Source of the DNA: a bacterium
GTDB lineage: Bacteria > Joyebacterota > Joyebacteria > Joyebacterales > Joyebacteraceae
Length of the DNA stretch: 33,974 nt
Direction: 5' to 3'
NCBI GenBank assembly: GCA_025782395.1
Contig: JALGZD010000144.1
Coordinates: 1-33,974, forward strand
Part shown: piece after piece, positions 1-7,584 of the stretch
Layout of the letters: every line of letters begins with the position of its first letter
Numbering within the stretch: position 1 is the stretch's first letter
Made by a program: the position numbers and the translations under genes
Notes under the pieces: model-generated
Databases searched by the model: none
What the model was told of the DNA's origin: nothing
Seen by the model: the letters and a program-made list of their open reading frames with translations, nothing else

Positions 1-2
1 CA

Positions 3-719
3 TCCGACCGCTCGACCCTCGAGATCTTCCGGAACTACGAGACAGCCATGAAGACGGCCGGCTTCGAGATACTCTTCCAGGCGAAGGGGAAGGACCTTCC
101 CGAGTACTGGCCTGAGATCCTGTATGATGATGTCAACACGTTCGATCCAGACCCGAACTTCCTTTCCTCATGCACTGAACCGTCCACGCGCTACTTGTCG
201 GCAAAGCTCGCACGCCCGGAAGGCGACGTCTACGTAACACTCCTGGTCGATGCCGTCGGCGGCGACGGTCCAGCCGAGGACCAGCCGCTCGTGCAGCTCG
301 ATGTCATCGAGATAGAGCCGATGGAGACGGGTCTCATCACCGTGAATGCCGGCGCAATAGTGGACAACATCGCGAAGTCCGGACATGTTGCCCTCTACGG
401 GGTTCTCTTCGATACCGGCACGGCCGAACTCAAGTCCGAGTCAGTCGCCGTTCTCGACGAGGTGGCGGTGGCTCTCCGTGAAGACGCCGATCTCAATCTG
501 TACATCGTGGGTCACACGGACAATGTCGGTGGCTTGGAATCGAACATGAGCCTCTCTCGCGATCGGGCTGCTGCTGTGATCACAGCACTCGTTTCGGACG
601 CCGGCATCGATGCCGGGAGAGTCAGCGCTCACGGTGTTGGTCCGCTGGCGCCCGTGGCGTCGAACGCGACCGAGGAAGGACAGAGGCTCAACCGGCGCGT
701 AGAGCTCGTTGTGCAGTAG
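3..719 (+). CDS. DUF4892/OmpA-family outer membrane protein (5' partial)
   Basis: The reading frame is open from the first complete codon. In-frame residues before the internal ATG at 48 (S-T-L-E-I-F-R-N-Y) belong to the protein, so the gene starts upstream of the window. The N-terminal part resembles DUF4892, with the E-I-F-R-N-Y..A-G-F-E-I-L-F-Q pattern. The C-terminal ~110 residues form an OmpA domain: F-D-T-G-T-A-E-L-K, then G-H-T-D-N-V-G, then L-S-R-D-R-A-A-A-V and a closing L-N-R-R-V-E-L-V. This domain binds diaminopimelate-type peptidoglycan, so the protein probably tethers the outer membrane to the wall. A 178-base gap separates it from the next gene. Family assignment is firm for the OmpA part and likely for DUF4892. 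Confidence 0.88.
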   Translation, partial: SDRSTLEIFRNYETAMKTAGFEILFQAKGKDLPEYWPEILYDDVNTFDPDPNFLSSCTEPSTRYLSAKLARPEGDVYVTLLVDAVGGDGPAEDQPLVQLDVIEIEPMETGLITVNAGAIVDNIAKSGHVALYGVLFDTGTAELKSESVAVLDEVAVALREDADLNLYIVGHTDNVGGLESNMSLSRDRAAAVITALVSDAGIDAGRVSAHGVGPLAPVASNATEEGQRLNRRVELVVQ

Positions 720-863
720 CGCGGCGAGTAGCAGAACCTGGGGGGGGTGCTCAAGACGCTTTACAGATAGGGCCGCGGTTCATCGTCACGGGCGGAGATG
801 TGGGCCGAGGAACTCGCCACGAGACTGAGCGAACCGGTTTGAAGCTCGCAGGTGACGCGCTCC

Positions 864-870
864 GTTAGAT
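864..870 (+). other. GTTRRRY heptamer, possible attC/attI right core
   Basis: The sequence GTTAGAT matches the GTTRRRY core at which integron integrases cut. It lies 27 bases before the start of the small membrane protein gene at 898, and CAGGTGACGCGC stands just left of it. A second heptamer follows the same gene (1367-1373), so the two bracket one small gene as a cassette would be. No matching left arm is clear in 720-863. A 7-base motif alone is weak evidence. Confidence 0.28.
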
Positions 871-897
871 GAGTTGGGTCCCGATATGGAGGGGAGC

Positions 898-1305
898 ATG
901 TTGCTCAAGGCTGTCGCAGTCTGGTTTGTGCTGATGGTGCTTGCCATTGCCAATGGTGTGTTCTGGAACTCCATAGTCTCGCCTCGGATCGGCGAACATG
1001 GTGGCCATATCTTCAGCACGATGGTGCTGTGCTTCATCATCCTTGTTGTTGCCTGGGGTACAATCGACTGGATCGGACCGCGCACAGGCCGGGAAGCCCT
1101 GCAGGTCGGAGTTCTCTGGGTTGCGATGACCCTGGGCTTCGAGTTCCTTGCCGGGCACTACGTATTCGGGAATCCGTGGGAGAAGCTGTTTGCGGACTAC
1201 AATATCGCTGGAGGTCGGATCTGGGCACTCGTTCCAGTAGCGAGCCTGATCGCGCCGCGGTTGGCGGCGGCGATGAAGGGACTCTTCGAGCCCCCAGCTA
1301 CCTAG
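898..1305 (+). CDS. Small four-helix integral membrane protein
   Basis: The protein has 135 residues and about four hydrophobic segments (near 1-20, 33-55, 66-90 and 108-125). The conserved-looking core reads G-F-E-F-L-A-G-H-Y-V-F-G followed by W-E-K-L. I recognise the general type, a widespread hypothetical inner-membrane protein, but no function is known to me. The start at 898 is chosen because GGAG at 888-891 sits six bases upstream; ATG 886 and TTG 874 are in-frame alternatives without a better ribosome site. The gene is flanked by GTTAGAT and GTTGGAT heptamers and ends just before a GC-rich element resembling an attC site, so it may be a mobile cassette gene. Confidence 0.75.
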   Translation: MLLKAVAVWFVLMVLAIANGVFWNSIVSPRIGEHGGHIFSTMVLCFIILVVAWGTIDWIGPRTGREALQVGVLWVAMTLGFEFLAGHYVFGNPWEKLFADYNIAGGRIWALVPVASLIAPRLAAAMKGLFEPPAT

Positions 1306-1373
1306 CCAGCGCGGCCAGGCCGCACTCGCCGCTCCAGCCTCAGCGCTCGCAGTTGATGCGCAGTTTGTTGGAT
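1303..1373 (+). other. attC-like element after the small membrane protein
   Basis: The element starts at the TAG stop of the preceding gene and ends in GTTGGAT (1367-1373), a perfect GTTRRRY core. An inner right arm, GTTGATGCGC (1352-1361), is nearly identical to the arm GCTGATGCGC at 5401-5410. The left arm (CTAGCCAGCGCGG) pairs poorly, so if this is an attC it is eroded. Its orientation matches the other candidates, with the gene on the left and the core on the right. Confidence 0.35.
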
Positions 1374-1413
1374 GACTGCCGCTCTGAACAGGGAACCACC
1401 CGAGGGGGTTCAA

Positions 1414-2712
1414 ATGAGAGACTGTTTTGCTGTGATCGCAGCCGCACTGATGATTCTGGCTGCAGTCTCAGCCTCTGCCGTGACCCACATCGTAGACGGA
1501 TCGGGGGGCGGCGACTTCGAGACTGTCCAGGCAGCCGTGGATGCTGCGAGCACCGGCGACACGCTGCTCATCCGTGCCGGCATCTATGAGGAGAACGTGC
1601 TCGTCATCGGTTCATTCATGACGTGGATTGGGGAGGGGGCGGGCGTCACGATCATCCGAGCGGCGGCAGCCGAGCCTGCGATACTGATGGAGAACGCAGG
1701 CATTTCGGCGAGCACCAGCACATTCCGCTCGCTGACGGTCGAGTCCCACATCGGCAATCCTGCTGCCGTCGTGTGGGATGAAGGCTACGGCCGTTTTCAC
1801 GACTGTGAACTCGCCGGTGATGTCGGTGGTGGGGAGATCTGGGGCGGCCTGTTGCTGGAGAACTGCTCCGCGTGGCACGCCTACGCGGCAGGAGGCGATG
1901 TATCCTCCTTCATCGGGAACTGCACATTGAGCAGCCTGAGTATCAGTGGTGTCTACGTGTTCGGTTCTGGCGGTGCGTCCTACTGGAGAAGCTCATATGT
2001 TGAGGTAGAGGATTCCACCGTAGGGGATGTCCACTTGACGTGGGCCTCGCTTGAGGCTGCCAGCAGTACCATCGGTCCAGTCTCAGGCACTGGCGATTCG
2101 AGCGGGTGCGAGGCCACGGAATGCGAGCTCGGAACCATAGAGCTCGGGAGCGCAGCTATGGACCTCCGCAACTGCACTGTCGATGGTGGCATTGCCGTAG
2201 ACGGGTGGCTCGGCATCGACTACTGGCATGCAGGTGACCTTGTGCTCGTTGAGACCTTGATAGAGGGGGGGATCACAGTCGACCTCGTCATGCTGGCGGA
2301 TTCCCCCTTCGGAGGAATCCATATTGTCCATAGCACAGTGGTTGGTGGCATCAACTACTCGGTCAACTGCGATGACTTCTTCGTTTGGCCCTGTCGAATC
2401 CGGAGCAGCGTGTTCACCAACGAGGTCGAGCTTCCATCCGACCCTTCATGGTGGTGGCCCGTGATCAGTCACAACGATTTCGTCGGGGGATTTGCGGTTC
2501 CTCCCGCCGATTCCGTCTACGCGAACATCAGCGCCGATCCTCTTTTCTGTGGTGAGATGGACTACGAGCTCCAGGAGTGTTCGCCGTGCGTTGGGGCCGG
2601 GCACGACGGCGGCGACATGGGAGTGTACGGAGTTGGGTGCCCATGCTACTCGACCGTGGAATCGAGGAGTTGGGGCGCAATCAAGGCGATGTACCGACAG
2701 TCATCTGACTAG
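1414..2712 (+). CDS. Secreted right-handed beta-helix protein
   Basis: The protein has 432 residues. A signal peptide (about residues 1-21, ending A-S-A) is followed by a pectate-lyase-like opening, G-D-F-E-T-V-Q-A-A-V-D-A-A, then G-D-T-L-L-I-R-A-G-I-Y. Degenerate beta-helix rungs rich in C-T-V, S-T-V and S-T-I follow. The C-terminus carries a Cys-rich closing segment and the tail S-R-S-W-G-A-I-K-A-M-Y-R, shared with the minus-strand protein at 2775-4010. ATG 1414 is chosen because GAGGGGG (1402-1408) precedes it and the signal peptide begins there; ATG 1372 lies upstream in frame. No catalytic residues are visible, so a surface structural or binding role is as likely as an enzyme. The gene lies between two attC-like elements. 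Confidence 0.82.
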   Translation: MRDCFAVIAAALMILAAVSASAVTHIVDGSGGGDFETVQAAVDAASTGDTLLIRAGIYEENVLVIGSFMTWIGEGAGVTIIRAAAAEPAILMENAGISASTSTFRSLTVESHIGNPAAVVWDEGYGRFHDCELAGDVGGGEIWGGLLLENCSAWHAYAAGGDVSSFIGNCTLSSLSISGVYVFGSGGASYWRSSYVEVEDSTVGDVHLTWASLEAASSTIGPVSGTGDSSGCEATECELGTIELGSAAMDLRNCTVDGGIAVDGWLGIDYWHAGDLVLVETLIEGGITVDLVMLADSPFGGIHIVHSTVVGGINYSVNCDDFFVWPCRIRSSVFTNEVELPSDPSWWWPVISHNDFVGGFAVPPADSVYANISADPLFCGEMDYELQECSPCVGAGHDGGDMGVYGVGCPCYSTVESRSWGAIKAMYRQSSD

Positions 2713-2720
2713 CGCATGCT
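2709..2720 (+). other. CTAGCGCATGC motif over a stop codon (attC-like left arm)
   Basis: The TAG stop of the beta-helix gene is embedded in CTAGCGCATGC, the same motif found at the end of the NUDIX gene (7581-7591) and closely related to TAACGCATGC at 5334-5343. No complementary right arm was found in 2721-2775, before the end of the convergent gene. If this is an attC remnant, its right half is lost or was replaced when the minus-strand block came to lie beside it. Confidence 0.25.
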
Positions 2721-2774
2721 TCTGCCCGCCGGAGGCGCGTGCGTGGCCGACCGGGGCGTGCCGTCGCGGCGAAG

Positions 2775-4010
2775 TTACCTGTACATCGCTTTGATGATTC
2801 CCCAGCTTCTCTCTTCGATCGCGGAGTAGCCGCACCCTTGTTCATGCGCGCCGATCAGAACTCCGTGGGGGTTGTTGAGCGGCATGCACGGTGAGTTCTC
2901 GTGGAGCGTCAGGTCGCCTGACGCGAGATCGCAGAAGAGCGGGTCCTCCCACACCGTTCCGCTGTGGCTTCCGCAGAGCGAGTCGCCGCTCGCGTTCCCG
3001 AACACGCAGCACCGCGTGAAGGTGGGGAGGCCGAGGTCGGCGCAGTGGATGGCGGCGACGCCGGTGTCGTCGAACGCGAAGATAGTCCTGTCGATCGACG
3101 GGTTCGACTTCCACAGATAGACGCTCGTGCCCCAGGCTGCGCAGTTCCGCGTGAACGTGTTGTTGACCAGCACGCAGTCGATGGAGTCCTGGATGAGTAG
3201 TGCTCCTCCTCGCGGCGCCTCGTTTTCGATGAATGTGCAGCCTTGGATGATGGGCGCGACGCACGCCTGGAAGTGAATGGCCCCGCCACCTAGAACCAGT
3301 CCGTCCCCCGAGGATGAGTTGCTCACGAACACGCAGTTGCTGAGCTCCGGGCTAGCGGAGCGGACCCAGATCGCGCCGCCCCTTTTCGGACACGTGTTTC
3401 CCTTGAAGTAACAGTCCTGGATGATCGGTTCGGCGAACGCCGCGTAGACCGCGCCACCGTGGTCATCACGGCTCCTGTTTCCGATGAACGAGCACTGCCC
3501 GAGAAAGGGGCTTCCTCCGTCCACGCACCAGACAGCACCGCCGCTGCTTGCCGAGCAGTTCTCGAAGATGATGCCCGTGATGATGGGTGAGGTGTAGTCG
3601 CACGAAATGCCCGCTCCGCCGTGGTAGAGACCGACATATCCGTTCCGGATGGTGATATCGCGCAGGCACGTGCTGAGGCCCTCGCCGTTGTGGAACACGA
3701 ACCCGCGGTGCTCGTTTCCCGGGCCGCCTTCGAGGTCGATGATGCAGGTAGAGGCGTCCCCGCTCTGCGAGCGGACCGTGATGCCCTTGCCGAGGAAGTT
3801 GACATCGACGTTGCCTGCTCCTGTGAACACGCCGTCGGTGAGAAGAATGGTGTCGCCCTCGGCGGCCCCGACGATCGCTTCCTTGATCGTGGCGAAGTCA
3901 CCGGTGCCGTCAGGCTTGACGAGATGCGTGGCGGAGAGAGCGTCGGCGGGGGGGAGGAGCAGAACCGAGGCCGCGGCGAGCAGTATCAATAGAGCGAGCA
4001 GTGAGCGCAT
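2775..4010 (-). CDS. Secreted right-handed beta-helix (Pmp-like repeat) protein
   Basis: The protein has 411 residues with an N-terminal signal peptide (L-L-A-L-L-I-L-L-A-A, cleavage near residue 25). It opens with G-D-F-A-T-I-K-E-A-I and G-D-T-I-L-L-T-D-G-V-F, as parallel beta-helix proteins do. At least four rungs carry the G-G-A-[IV] motif with C-x-F-x-x-N (for example G-G-A-V-Y-A, G-G-A-I-W-V, G-G-A-I-H-F, G-G-A-L-L-I), typical of polymorphic-membrane-protein-like repeats. The C-terminus E-E-R-S-W-G-I-I-K-A-M-Y-R matches the neighbouring convergent protein. GGGAGG (plus-strand 4018-4023) supports the start. It lies 71 bases downstream of the OmpA lipoprotein gene on the same strand and may be co-transcribed. 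Likely role: cell-surface or secreted structure or adhesion, by inference. Confidence 0.87.
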   Translation of the reverse strand: MRSLLALLILLAAASVLLLPPADALSATHLVKPDGTGDFATIKEAIVGAAEGDTILLTDGVFTGAGNVDVNFLGKGITVRSQSGDASTCIIDLEGGPGNEHRGFVFHNGEGLSTCLRDITIRNGYVGLYHGGAGISCDYTSPIITGIIFENCSASSGGAVWCVDGGSPFLGQCSFIGNRSRDDHGGAVYAAFAEPIIQDCYFKGNTCPKRGGAIWVRSASPELSNCVFVSNSSSGDGLVLGGGAIHFQACVAPIIQGCTFIENEAPRGGALLIQDSIDCVLVNNTFTRNCAAWGTSVYLWKSNPSIDRTIFAFDDTGVAAIHCADLGLPTFTRCCVFGNASGDSLCGSHSGTVWEDPLFCDLASGDLTLHENSPCMPLNNPHGVLIGAHEQGCGYSAIEERSWGIIKAMYR

Positions 4011-4081
4011 CGCTTCGCCTCCCGTTGCGTGGTGAGTGGCCGGCGCGCCGTGCGCGGTACGATGAGCGTGAATGAGCCCCC

Positions 4082-4750
4082 CTACTCCAGCTCACCGCGC
4101 TCCGCGGCGGCCTTCAGTCTATCGTTGGCCATGATGGCCACTTCGACGCGGCGGTTCTGCTGTTTGCCCTCGAGGGTTTCGTTCGATGCCACGGGCTGCG
4201 TCTCGCCGTACCACGTGATGGTCATGCGTGCAGCTGTAACGGAGTACTCGACGAGATAGCCGGCAACCGACCGTGAACGTCGCTCCGAGAGGTCCATGTT
4301 GTGCGCCTCGGACCCGTCCGAATCCGTGTGACCCTCGATGAGGATGTCGGTGTCGGGGTACTTGTTGAGGATCCTGGCAAGCTCGGTGAGGTTCTCCTTC
4401 GACGCGGGCCGGAGATCCGACTTGTCGACATCGAAGAGGATGCCCGAGTCGAACGTTATCCTGATGCCCTCGCCGATGCGCTCGACCGTCGCACCCTCGA
4501 TGTCCTGCTCGATCTCCTCGGCTTGATCGTCCATGTAGTTGCCGATGGCGGCGCCGGCCGCACCGCCGATGACGGCGCCCAAGATCGCGCCGATGGCCGT
4601 GTTGCCGGAGGCGTCTCCGATGGCCCCGCCGACGACCGCGCCTGTGCCCGCGCCGATGAGGAGACCCCTGTCGCTTCGGGACATGGAGGCGCACCCGGCG
4701 AGCGATGCGATGAGCGTGAGTGTCAGCAGCACGACAAGCAGCTTTTTCAT
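4082..4750 (-). CDS. OmpA-family lipoprotein with glycine-zipper segment
   Basis: The protein has 222 residues. Its lipoprotein signal ends in L-A-G-C (Cys20), the site of lipidation. A glycine-zipper region follows (about residues 28-70; G-A-G-T-G-A-V-V-G-G-A-I-G), which could insert in the membrane. The C-terminal OmpA domain shows F-D-V-D-K-S-D-L, E-G-H-T-D-S-D-G, L-S-E-R-R-S-R-S-V and Q-N-R-R-V-E-V-A-I. The layout matches the YiaD-like family. The start at 4750 is chosen over 4789 because GAGGAGG stands six bases upstream of it and the signal peptide begins there. It would anchor the outer membrane to peptidoglycan. It is transcribed divergently from the 2TM gene, across 279 bases. Confidence 0.92.
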   Translation of the reverse strand: MKKLLVVLLTLTLIASLAGCASMSRSDRGLLIGAGTGAVVGGAIGDASGNTAIGAILGAVIGGAAGAAIGNYMDDQAEEIEQDIEGATVERIGEGIRITFDSGILFDVDKSDLRPASKENLTELARILNKYPDTDILIEGHTDSDGSEAHNMDLSERRSRSVAGYLVEYSVTAARMTITWYGETQPVASNETLEGKQQNRRVEVAIMANDRLKAAAERGELE

Positions 4751-4967
4751 ATGATACCTCCTCAAGATGAGGGAGATTCTGCTCTTCATGGGACGTCGGG
4801 AAGCCTGACGTGTTCACTGCGGTCGTGTCAAGCGGTTCCGGGCGTGCTGGAGCAGATCATCTTCGAGGAGAGTGGCTTCTTCATGTACTCGACACGTGCG
4901 GCAGAGTGCGTGGGCTGTGTCGAAGCAGTCTCATCTTGTGCGCCGTGCCTGTCCGTGGCATGCTATG

Positions 4968-4994
4968 TTGAGAGGCTCGTGCAGGAGCCTCAAA
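4968..4994. other. Inverted repeat in the divergent intergenic region
   Basis: GAGGCTC and GAGCCTC are perfect 7-base arms separated by GTGCAG, with partly complementary TTGA/CAAAG flanks. The repeat lies about 35 bases before the 2TM gene, in the 279-base divergent spacer (4751-5029). It could be an operator or a transcript hairpin in the leader of the 2TM gene. There is no T-run after it, so a terminator is unlikely. Nothing else clear was seen in this spacer. Confidence 0.3.
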
Positions 4995-5029
4995 GGTGTT
5001 TGTGACAAGGGCTCCAGGAGGGATGCAAG

Positions 5030-5308
5030 ATGGACGAGCAAGCGAGGTACGAGGAAGCGAGGAAGCGCGTCGCGGAGATCAAGGGCTTCTACCAGCACGT
5101 CGTGACATACTTGATTATCAACGCAGCTCTTTTCGTCATCAACCTCCTGATGTCTCCCGGCTACTTCTGGTTCGTCTGGCCACTCGCGGGGTGGGGAATC
5201 GGTGTTGCGCTTCACGCGGTCTCCGTGTTCGGCGGATTCTGGGGGAAGCCGTGGGAGGAGCGCAAGATCAAGGAGCTCATGGACAGGGATGGGTCCTCGG
5301 GGGAGTAG
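5030..5308 (+). CDS. 2TM domain-containing membrane protein
   Basis: The protein has 92 residues. A charged N-terminal helix (E-E-A-R-K-R-V-A-E-I-K-G-F-Y-Q-H) leads into two transmembrane segments (about 24-44 and 48-70) joined by a short P-G-Y-F-W-F-V-W-P turn, then W-E-x-R-K-I-K-E-L at the end. This matches the 2TM (PF13239-type) family, which occurs alone or fused to histidine-kinase-like sensors. GGAGGG precedes the ATG. It stands alone here, so its partner, if any, is elsewhere. An attC-like element begins 23 bases after its stop. Confidence 0.85.
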   Translation: MDEQARYEEARKRVAEIKGFYQHVVTYLIINAALFVINLLMSPGYFWFVWPLAGWGIGVALHAVSVFGGFWGKPWEERKIKELMDRDGSSGE

Positions 5309-5330
5309 CTGAGCTCAGGGTCTGAGGCCT

Positions 5331-5422
5331 GAGTAACGCATGCAGCGACCGTGCCACGGCGCGGTCGACAGCACCGGCCGCGCCGGCCTTCACGCCCGCG
5401 GCTGATGCGCGATTCGTAAGAC
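5331..5422 (+). other. attC-like recombination site (best candidate)
   Basis: The left side is GAGTAAC (5331-5337) running into CGCATGCAGCG (5337-5347). The right side is GCTGATGCGC (5401-5410), then GTAAGAC (5416-5422). The inner arms pair as CGCAT-CAGC with ATGCG-GCTG, leaving one unpaired G (5342). A single extrahelical base in the left arm is a hallmark of attC. The ~50-base centre holds further GC-rich palindromes (for example CCGTGCCACGG). GTAAGAC departs from GTTRRRY at the third base, and GAGTAAC departs from RYYYAAC, so the site may be inactive. The next gene starts 18 bases beyond the core, as in cassettes. Confidence 0.45.
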
Positions 5423-5440
5423 GCAAGACGACGGGGGCGT

Positions 5441-6229
5441 ATGCCGGTCAAATGGATAGATGTCTCATCGCTTTCATTCAATGCCCTGTTGCTGCTCGAG
5501 GGGGTTCAACTCAGTTGGTTCCCTGGCTGGCTGCCGGAGACTGAACTGGCCATCGCTCTCAGGGCCAATCCAGTTGTGGAATGGTACATGCGGCACAAGT
5601 GTCCGGAGTTGAATGGATGGCTGGATGGAGTAATGGCGAGGGCGGGGGAGAGCCGGTTATTGGAACCCGAGGAGGTCCGCCTGGCTGAAGAAGCCATCAT
5701 GAGGACCATCAATGACCTGCTGACCTATGCAGTTGACCCAGCAGCATATGACGTGCAGCTGTTCTTGGAATGGGATGCACACGAGCTGGTTTCCCTGGTC
5801 GATTTCACCGGGAGGACAGTGATCGACATCGGCAGTGGCACAGGGCGATTGGCCCTGATCGCCGCTGAGAAGGCAGAGGCGGTGTATGCCGTGGAGCTGG
5901 TTGCCAACTTGCGGGAGTATCTGAAGGACAAAGCCGGGAACCAGGGACTGAGGAACGTCTACGCCGTTGATGGTCTGATCACAGACCTGCCATTCTCGGA
6001 TAGGTTTGCAGATGTAACGATGGAAGGTCACGTATTCGGGGATCAGCTTGAGGAAGAGTATCGAGAGATGGTGCGGGTGACGAAGCCGGGAGGAATGGTG
6101 ATACTCTGTCCGGGCAGTGTTGACCGAGACGATGACAGGCATCGCTTTCTCGTTTCGAAGGGATTCGAGTGGTCTCGGTTTGAGGAGCCCGGTGAGGGAG
6201 TGGTGCGGAAGTATTGGAAGAGGGTTTGA
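5441..6229 (+). CDS. Class I SAM-dependent methyltransferase
   Basis: The protein has 262 residues. Motif I is V-I-D-I-G-S-G-T-G-R-L-A-L (residues 127-139), followed by the acidic motif II (V-Y-A-V-E-L), D-G-L-I-T-D-L-P-F and the post-motif K-P-G-G-M-V-I-L-C. The N-terminal ~110 residues form a separate helical region with A-N-P-V-V-E-W-Y-M-R-H-K-C-P-E, seen in a subset of bacterial methyltransferases of unknown substrate. A G-run (5433-5437) stands just before the ATG. The gene follows an attC-like element and is followed after 54 bases by another, unrelated methyltransferase. The substrate cannot be told from sequence. Confidence 0.85.
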   Translation: MPVKWIDVSSLSFNALLLLEGVQLSWFPGWLPETELAIALRANPVVEWYMRHKCPELNGWLDGVMARAGESRLLEPEEVRLAEEAIMRTINDLLTYAVDPAAYDVQLFLEWDAHELVSLVDFTGRTVIDIGSGTGRLALIAAEKAEAVYAVELVANLREYLKDKAGNQGLRNVYAVDGLITDLPFSDRFADVTMEGHVFGDQLEEEYREMVRVTKPGGMVILCPGSVDRDDDRHRFLVSKGFEWSRFEEPGEGVVRKYWKRV

Positions 6230-6283
6230 GAGCGGGAATGCGGTCCGGTGGATCCCCGCGCGACGTGTTCCCAGGAAGACACA

Positions 6284-6940
6284 ATGCCGCAGACCAAGCC
6301 ATTTGATGAGCATGCGAGCGCGTACGACCACTGGTTTGAAGAGAACGCGCTCGCGTACGAATCTGAGCTGCAGGCCGTCAGGACTCTGCTGCCCGACTGC
6401 CGCGATCCTCTCGAGGTCGGTGTCGGATCCGGTCGCTTCGCCGGCCCTCTGGGAATCGCGGCCGGCGTGGAACCGTCTCGTGCAATGGCTGATCTTGCTC
6501 GGCGCCGGGGTATCCGTGTCGTCGAAGCTGCTGCCGAGTGCCTGCCTTTTGACGATGCGTCCTTCGATCTCGTGCTCATGGTGACGACGATCTGCTTCCT
6601 TGATGACATAGGCCGGTCGTTCAGCGAGGCGCATCGGGTTCTGACGGCCGGCGGGTACTTCGTCGTCGGCTTCCTGGACCGCGAGACCGAACTCGGGGGG
6701 GCCTACGAGGAGCACAAGGCGGACAGCGTGTTCTATCGCACGGCGCGGTTCAGCTCATCCAGGGAGATTCTCGCCCAGTTCGCGCGGGCCGGTTTCGTGG
6801 ATCTGACTTCCGTCCAGACGATCTTCGCAGCGCCCAGCACAATGGAACGTCTGTCGGAGGCTGTGCCGGGCTACGGAACGGGCCTGTTTGTGGTAATGCG
6901 CGGTAGGAAACCCCTGGCCGAAGCCAGGGCGCCTAGGTAA
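6284..6940 (+). CDS. Class I SAM-dependent methyltransferase (Methyltransf_11 type)
   Basis: The protein has 218 residues. It opens with P-F-D-E-H-A-S-A-Y-D-H-W-F, typical of UbiE/Methyltransf_11 proteins. Motif I is E-V-G-V-G-S-G-R-F (44-52). Then come G-V-E-P-S-R-A-M (motif II), A-E-C-L-P-F-D-D-A-S-F-D (motif III/IV) and H-R-V-L-T-A-G-G-Y-F-V-V-G. ATG 6284 is preferred over 6248 because AGGAAG precedes it and the family alignment begins there. It shares only the fold with the preceding methyltransferase, so the two are not a duplication. The TAA stop is part of TAACGCTTGC, a variant of the recurring gene-end motif. The substrate is unknown. Confidence 0.87.
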   Translation: MPQTKPFDEHASAYDHWFEENALAYESELQAVRTLLPDCRDPLEVGVGSGRFAGPLGIAAGVEPSRAMADLARRRGIRVVEAAAECLPFDDASFDLVLMVTTICFLDDIGRSFSEAHRVLTAGGYFVVGFLDRETELGGAYEEHKADSVFYRTARFSSSREILAQFARAGFVDLTSVQTIFAAPSTMERLSEAVPGYGTGLFVVMRGRKPLAEARAPR

Positions 6941-6949
6941 CGCTTGCAT
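6936..6949 (+). other. GGTAACGCTTGC motif over a stop codon (attC-like left core)
   Basis: The TAA stop of the methyltransferase lies in GGTAACGCTTGC. TAAC is the end of the attC left core RYYYAAC, and CGCTTGC differs by one base from the CGCATGC arm at 5337-5343. The next gene starts about 48 bases later. A possible GCTGCACGATGG stretch (6960-6971) is too poor a partner to call a full site. Confidence 0.22.
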
Positions 6950-6987
6950 CAATCAAAGGCTGCACGATGGCGGCACATGGAGAAGCG

Positions 6988-7584
6988 ATGGATATCCTTG
7001 AGCTCCTTGACGAGATCCGAATCCTCGCGTCGAACGGGCTGGAGTATGCGGACAACGAGTACGATCGCGAACGGTACACGCGCCTCACGGAGCTTGTGGC
7101 AGAGTACTATGGACGGGCGCTCGAGTTGCCGTCTTCTGAGGTGCGAGAGCGTTTCCGGGCCGAACTGGGTCACATCACTCCGAAAGTGGGTGGTGACGGC
7201 GCGATCTTCGATGATTCCGGCTGCATTCTACTGTTGCGGCGGGTGGACAGTGGTACGTGGTGTCTTCCGTGTGGGTGGACTGAGCCGGGTGAGGCTCCGT
7301 TGCAGACAGTCGTGCGCGAGGTGAAGGAGGAAACCGGGCTGGATGTCCGTCCCACAGAGCTTGTGGGCCTGTTCCCACGGCCGGCGGGTGGCATCAATGG
7401 TCCTCACGCTGTGATCTCAGTACTCTACCTCTGCGAAGTGGAGGGAGGGTCGTTGGCATGCTCCTCTGAAGGATTGGAGCTTCGATACTGGGAGATAGAT
7501 GAAGTACCCGTCTGGTACGCGCACCACGAAAGGCTGGCACGCGCTGCGCGAGATGCGATTGGCGATGTCGCAACGTCCGACTAG
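6988..7584 (+). CDS. NUDIX hydrolase with NUDIX_N domain (ADP-ribose pyrophosphatase-like)
   Basis: The protein has 198 residues. The N-terminal ~60 residues ([19 protein letters not shown]) match the NUDIX_N domain. The catalytic Nudix box fits G-x5-E-x7-R-E-V-x-E-E-x-G-L exactly (encoded near 7270-7340), with the Mg2+-binding glutamates intact. Such proteins hydrolyse nucleoside diphosphate derivatives, often ADP-ribose or sugar nucleotides; the exact substrate is open. Start 6988 is chosen because GGAGAAG lies just upstream and family members begin M-D-x-L-x-L-L-D; ATG 6967 is the alternative. The TAG stop sits inside the CTAGCGCATGC motif. Confidence 0.9.
   Translation: MDILELLDEIRILASNGLEYADNEYDRERYTRLTELVAEYYGRALELPSSEVRERFRAELGHITPKVGGDGAIFDDSGCILLLRRVDSGTWCLPCGWTEPGEAPLQTVVREVKEETGLDVRPTELVGLFPRPAGGINGPHAVISVLYLCEVEGGSLACSSEGLELRYWEIDEVPVWYAHHERLARAARDAIGDVATSD

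Noticed and set aside
4968-4994. Rho-independent terminator
   Set aside because: A perfect stem is present but no T-run follows on either strand, and both flanking genes point away from it.
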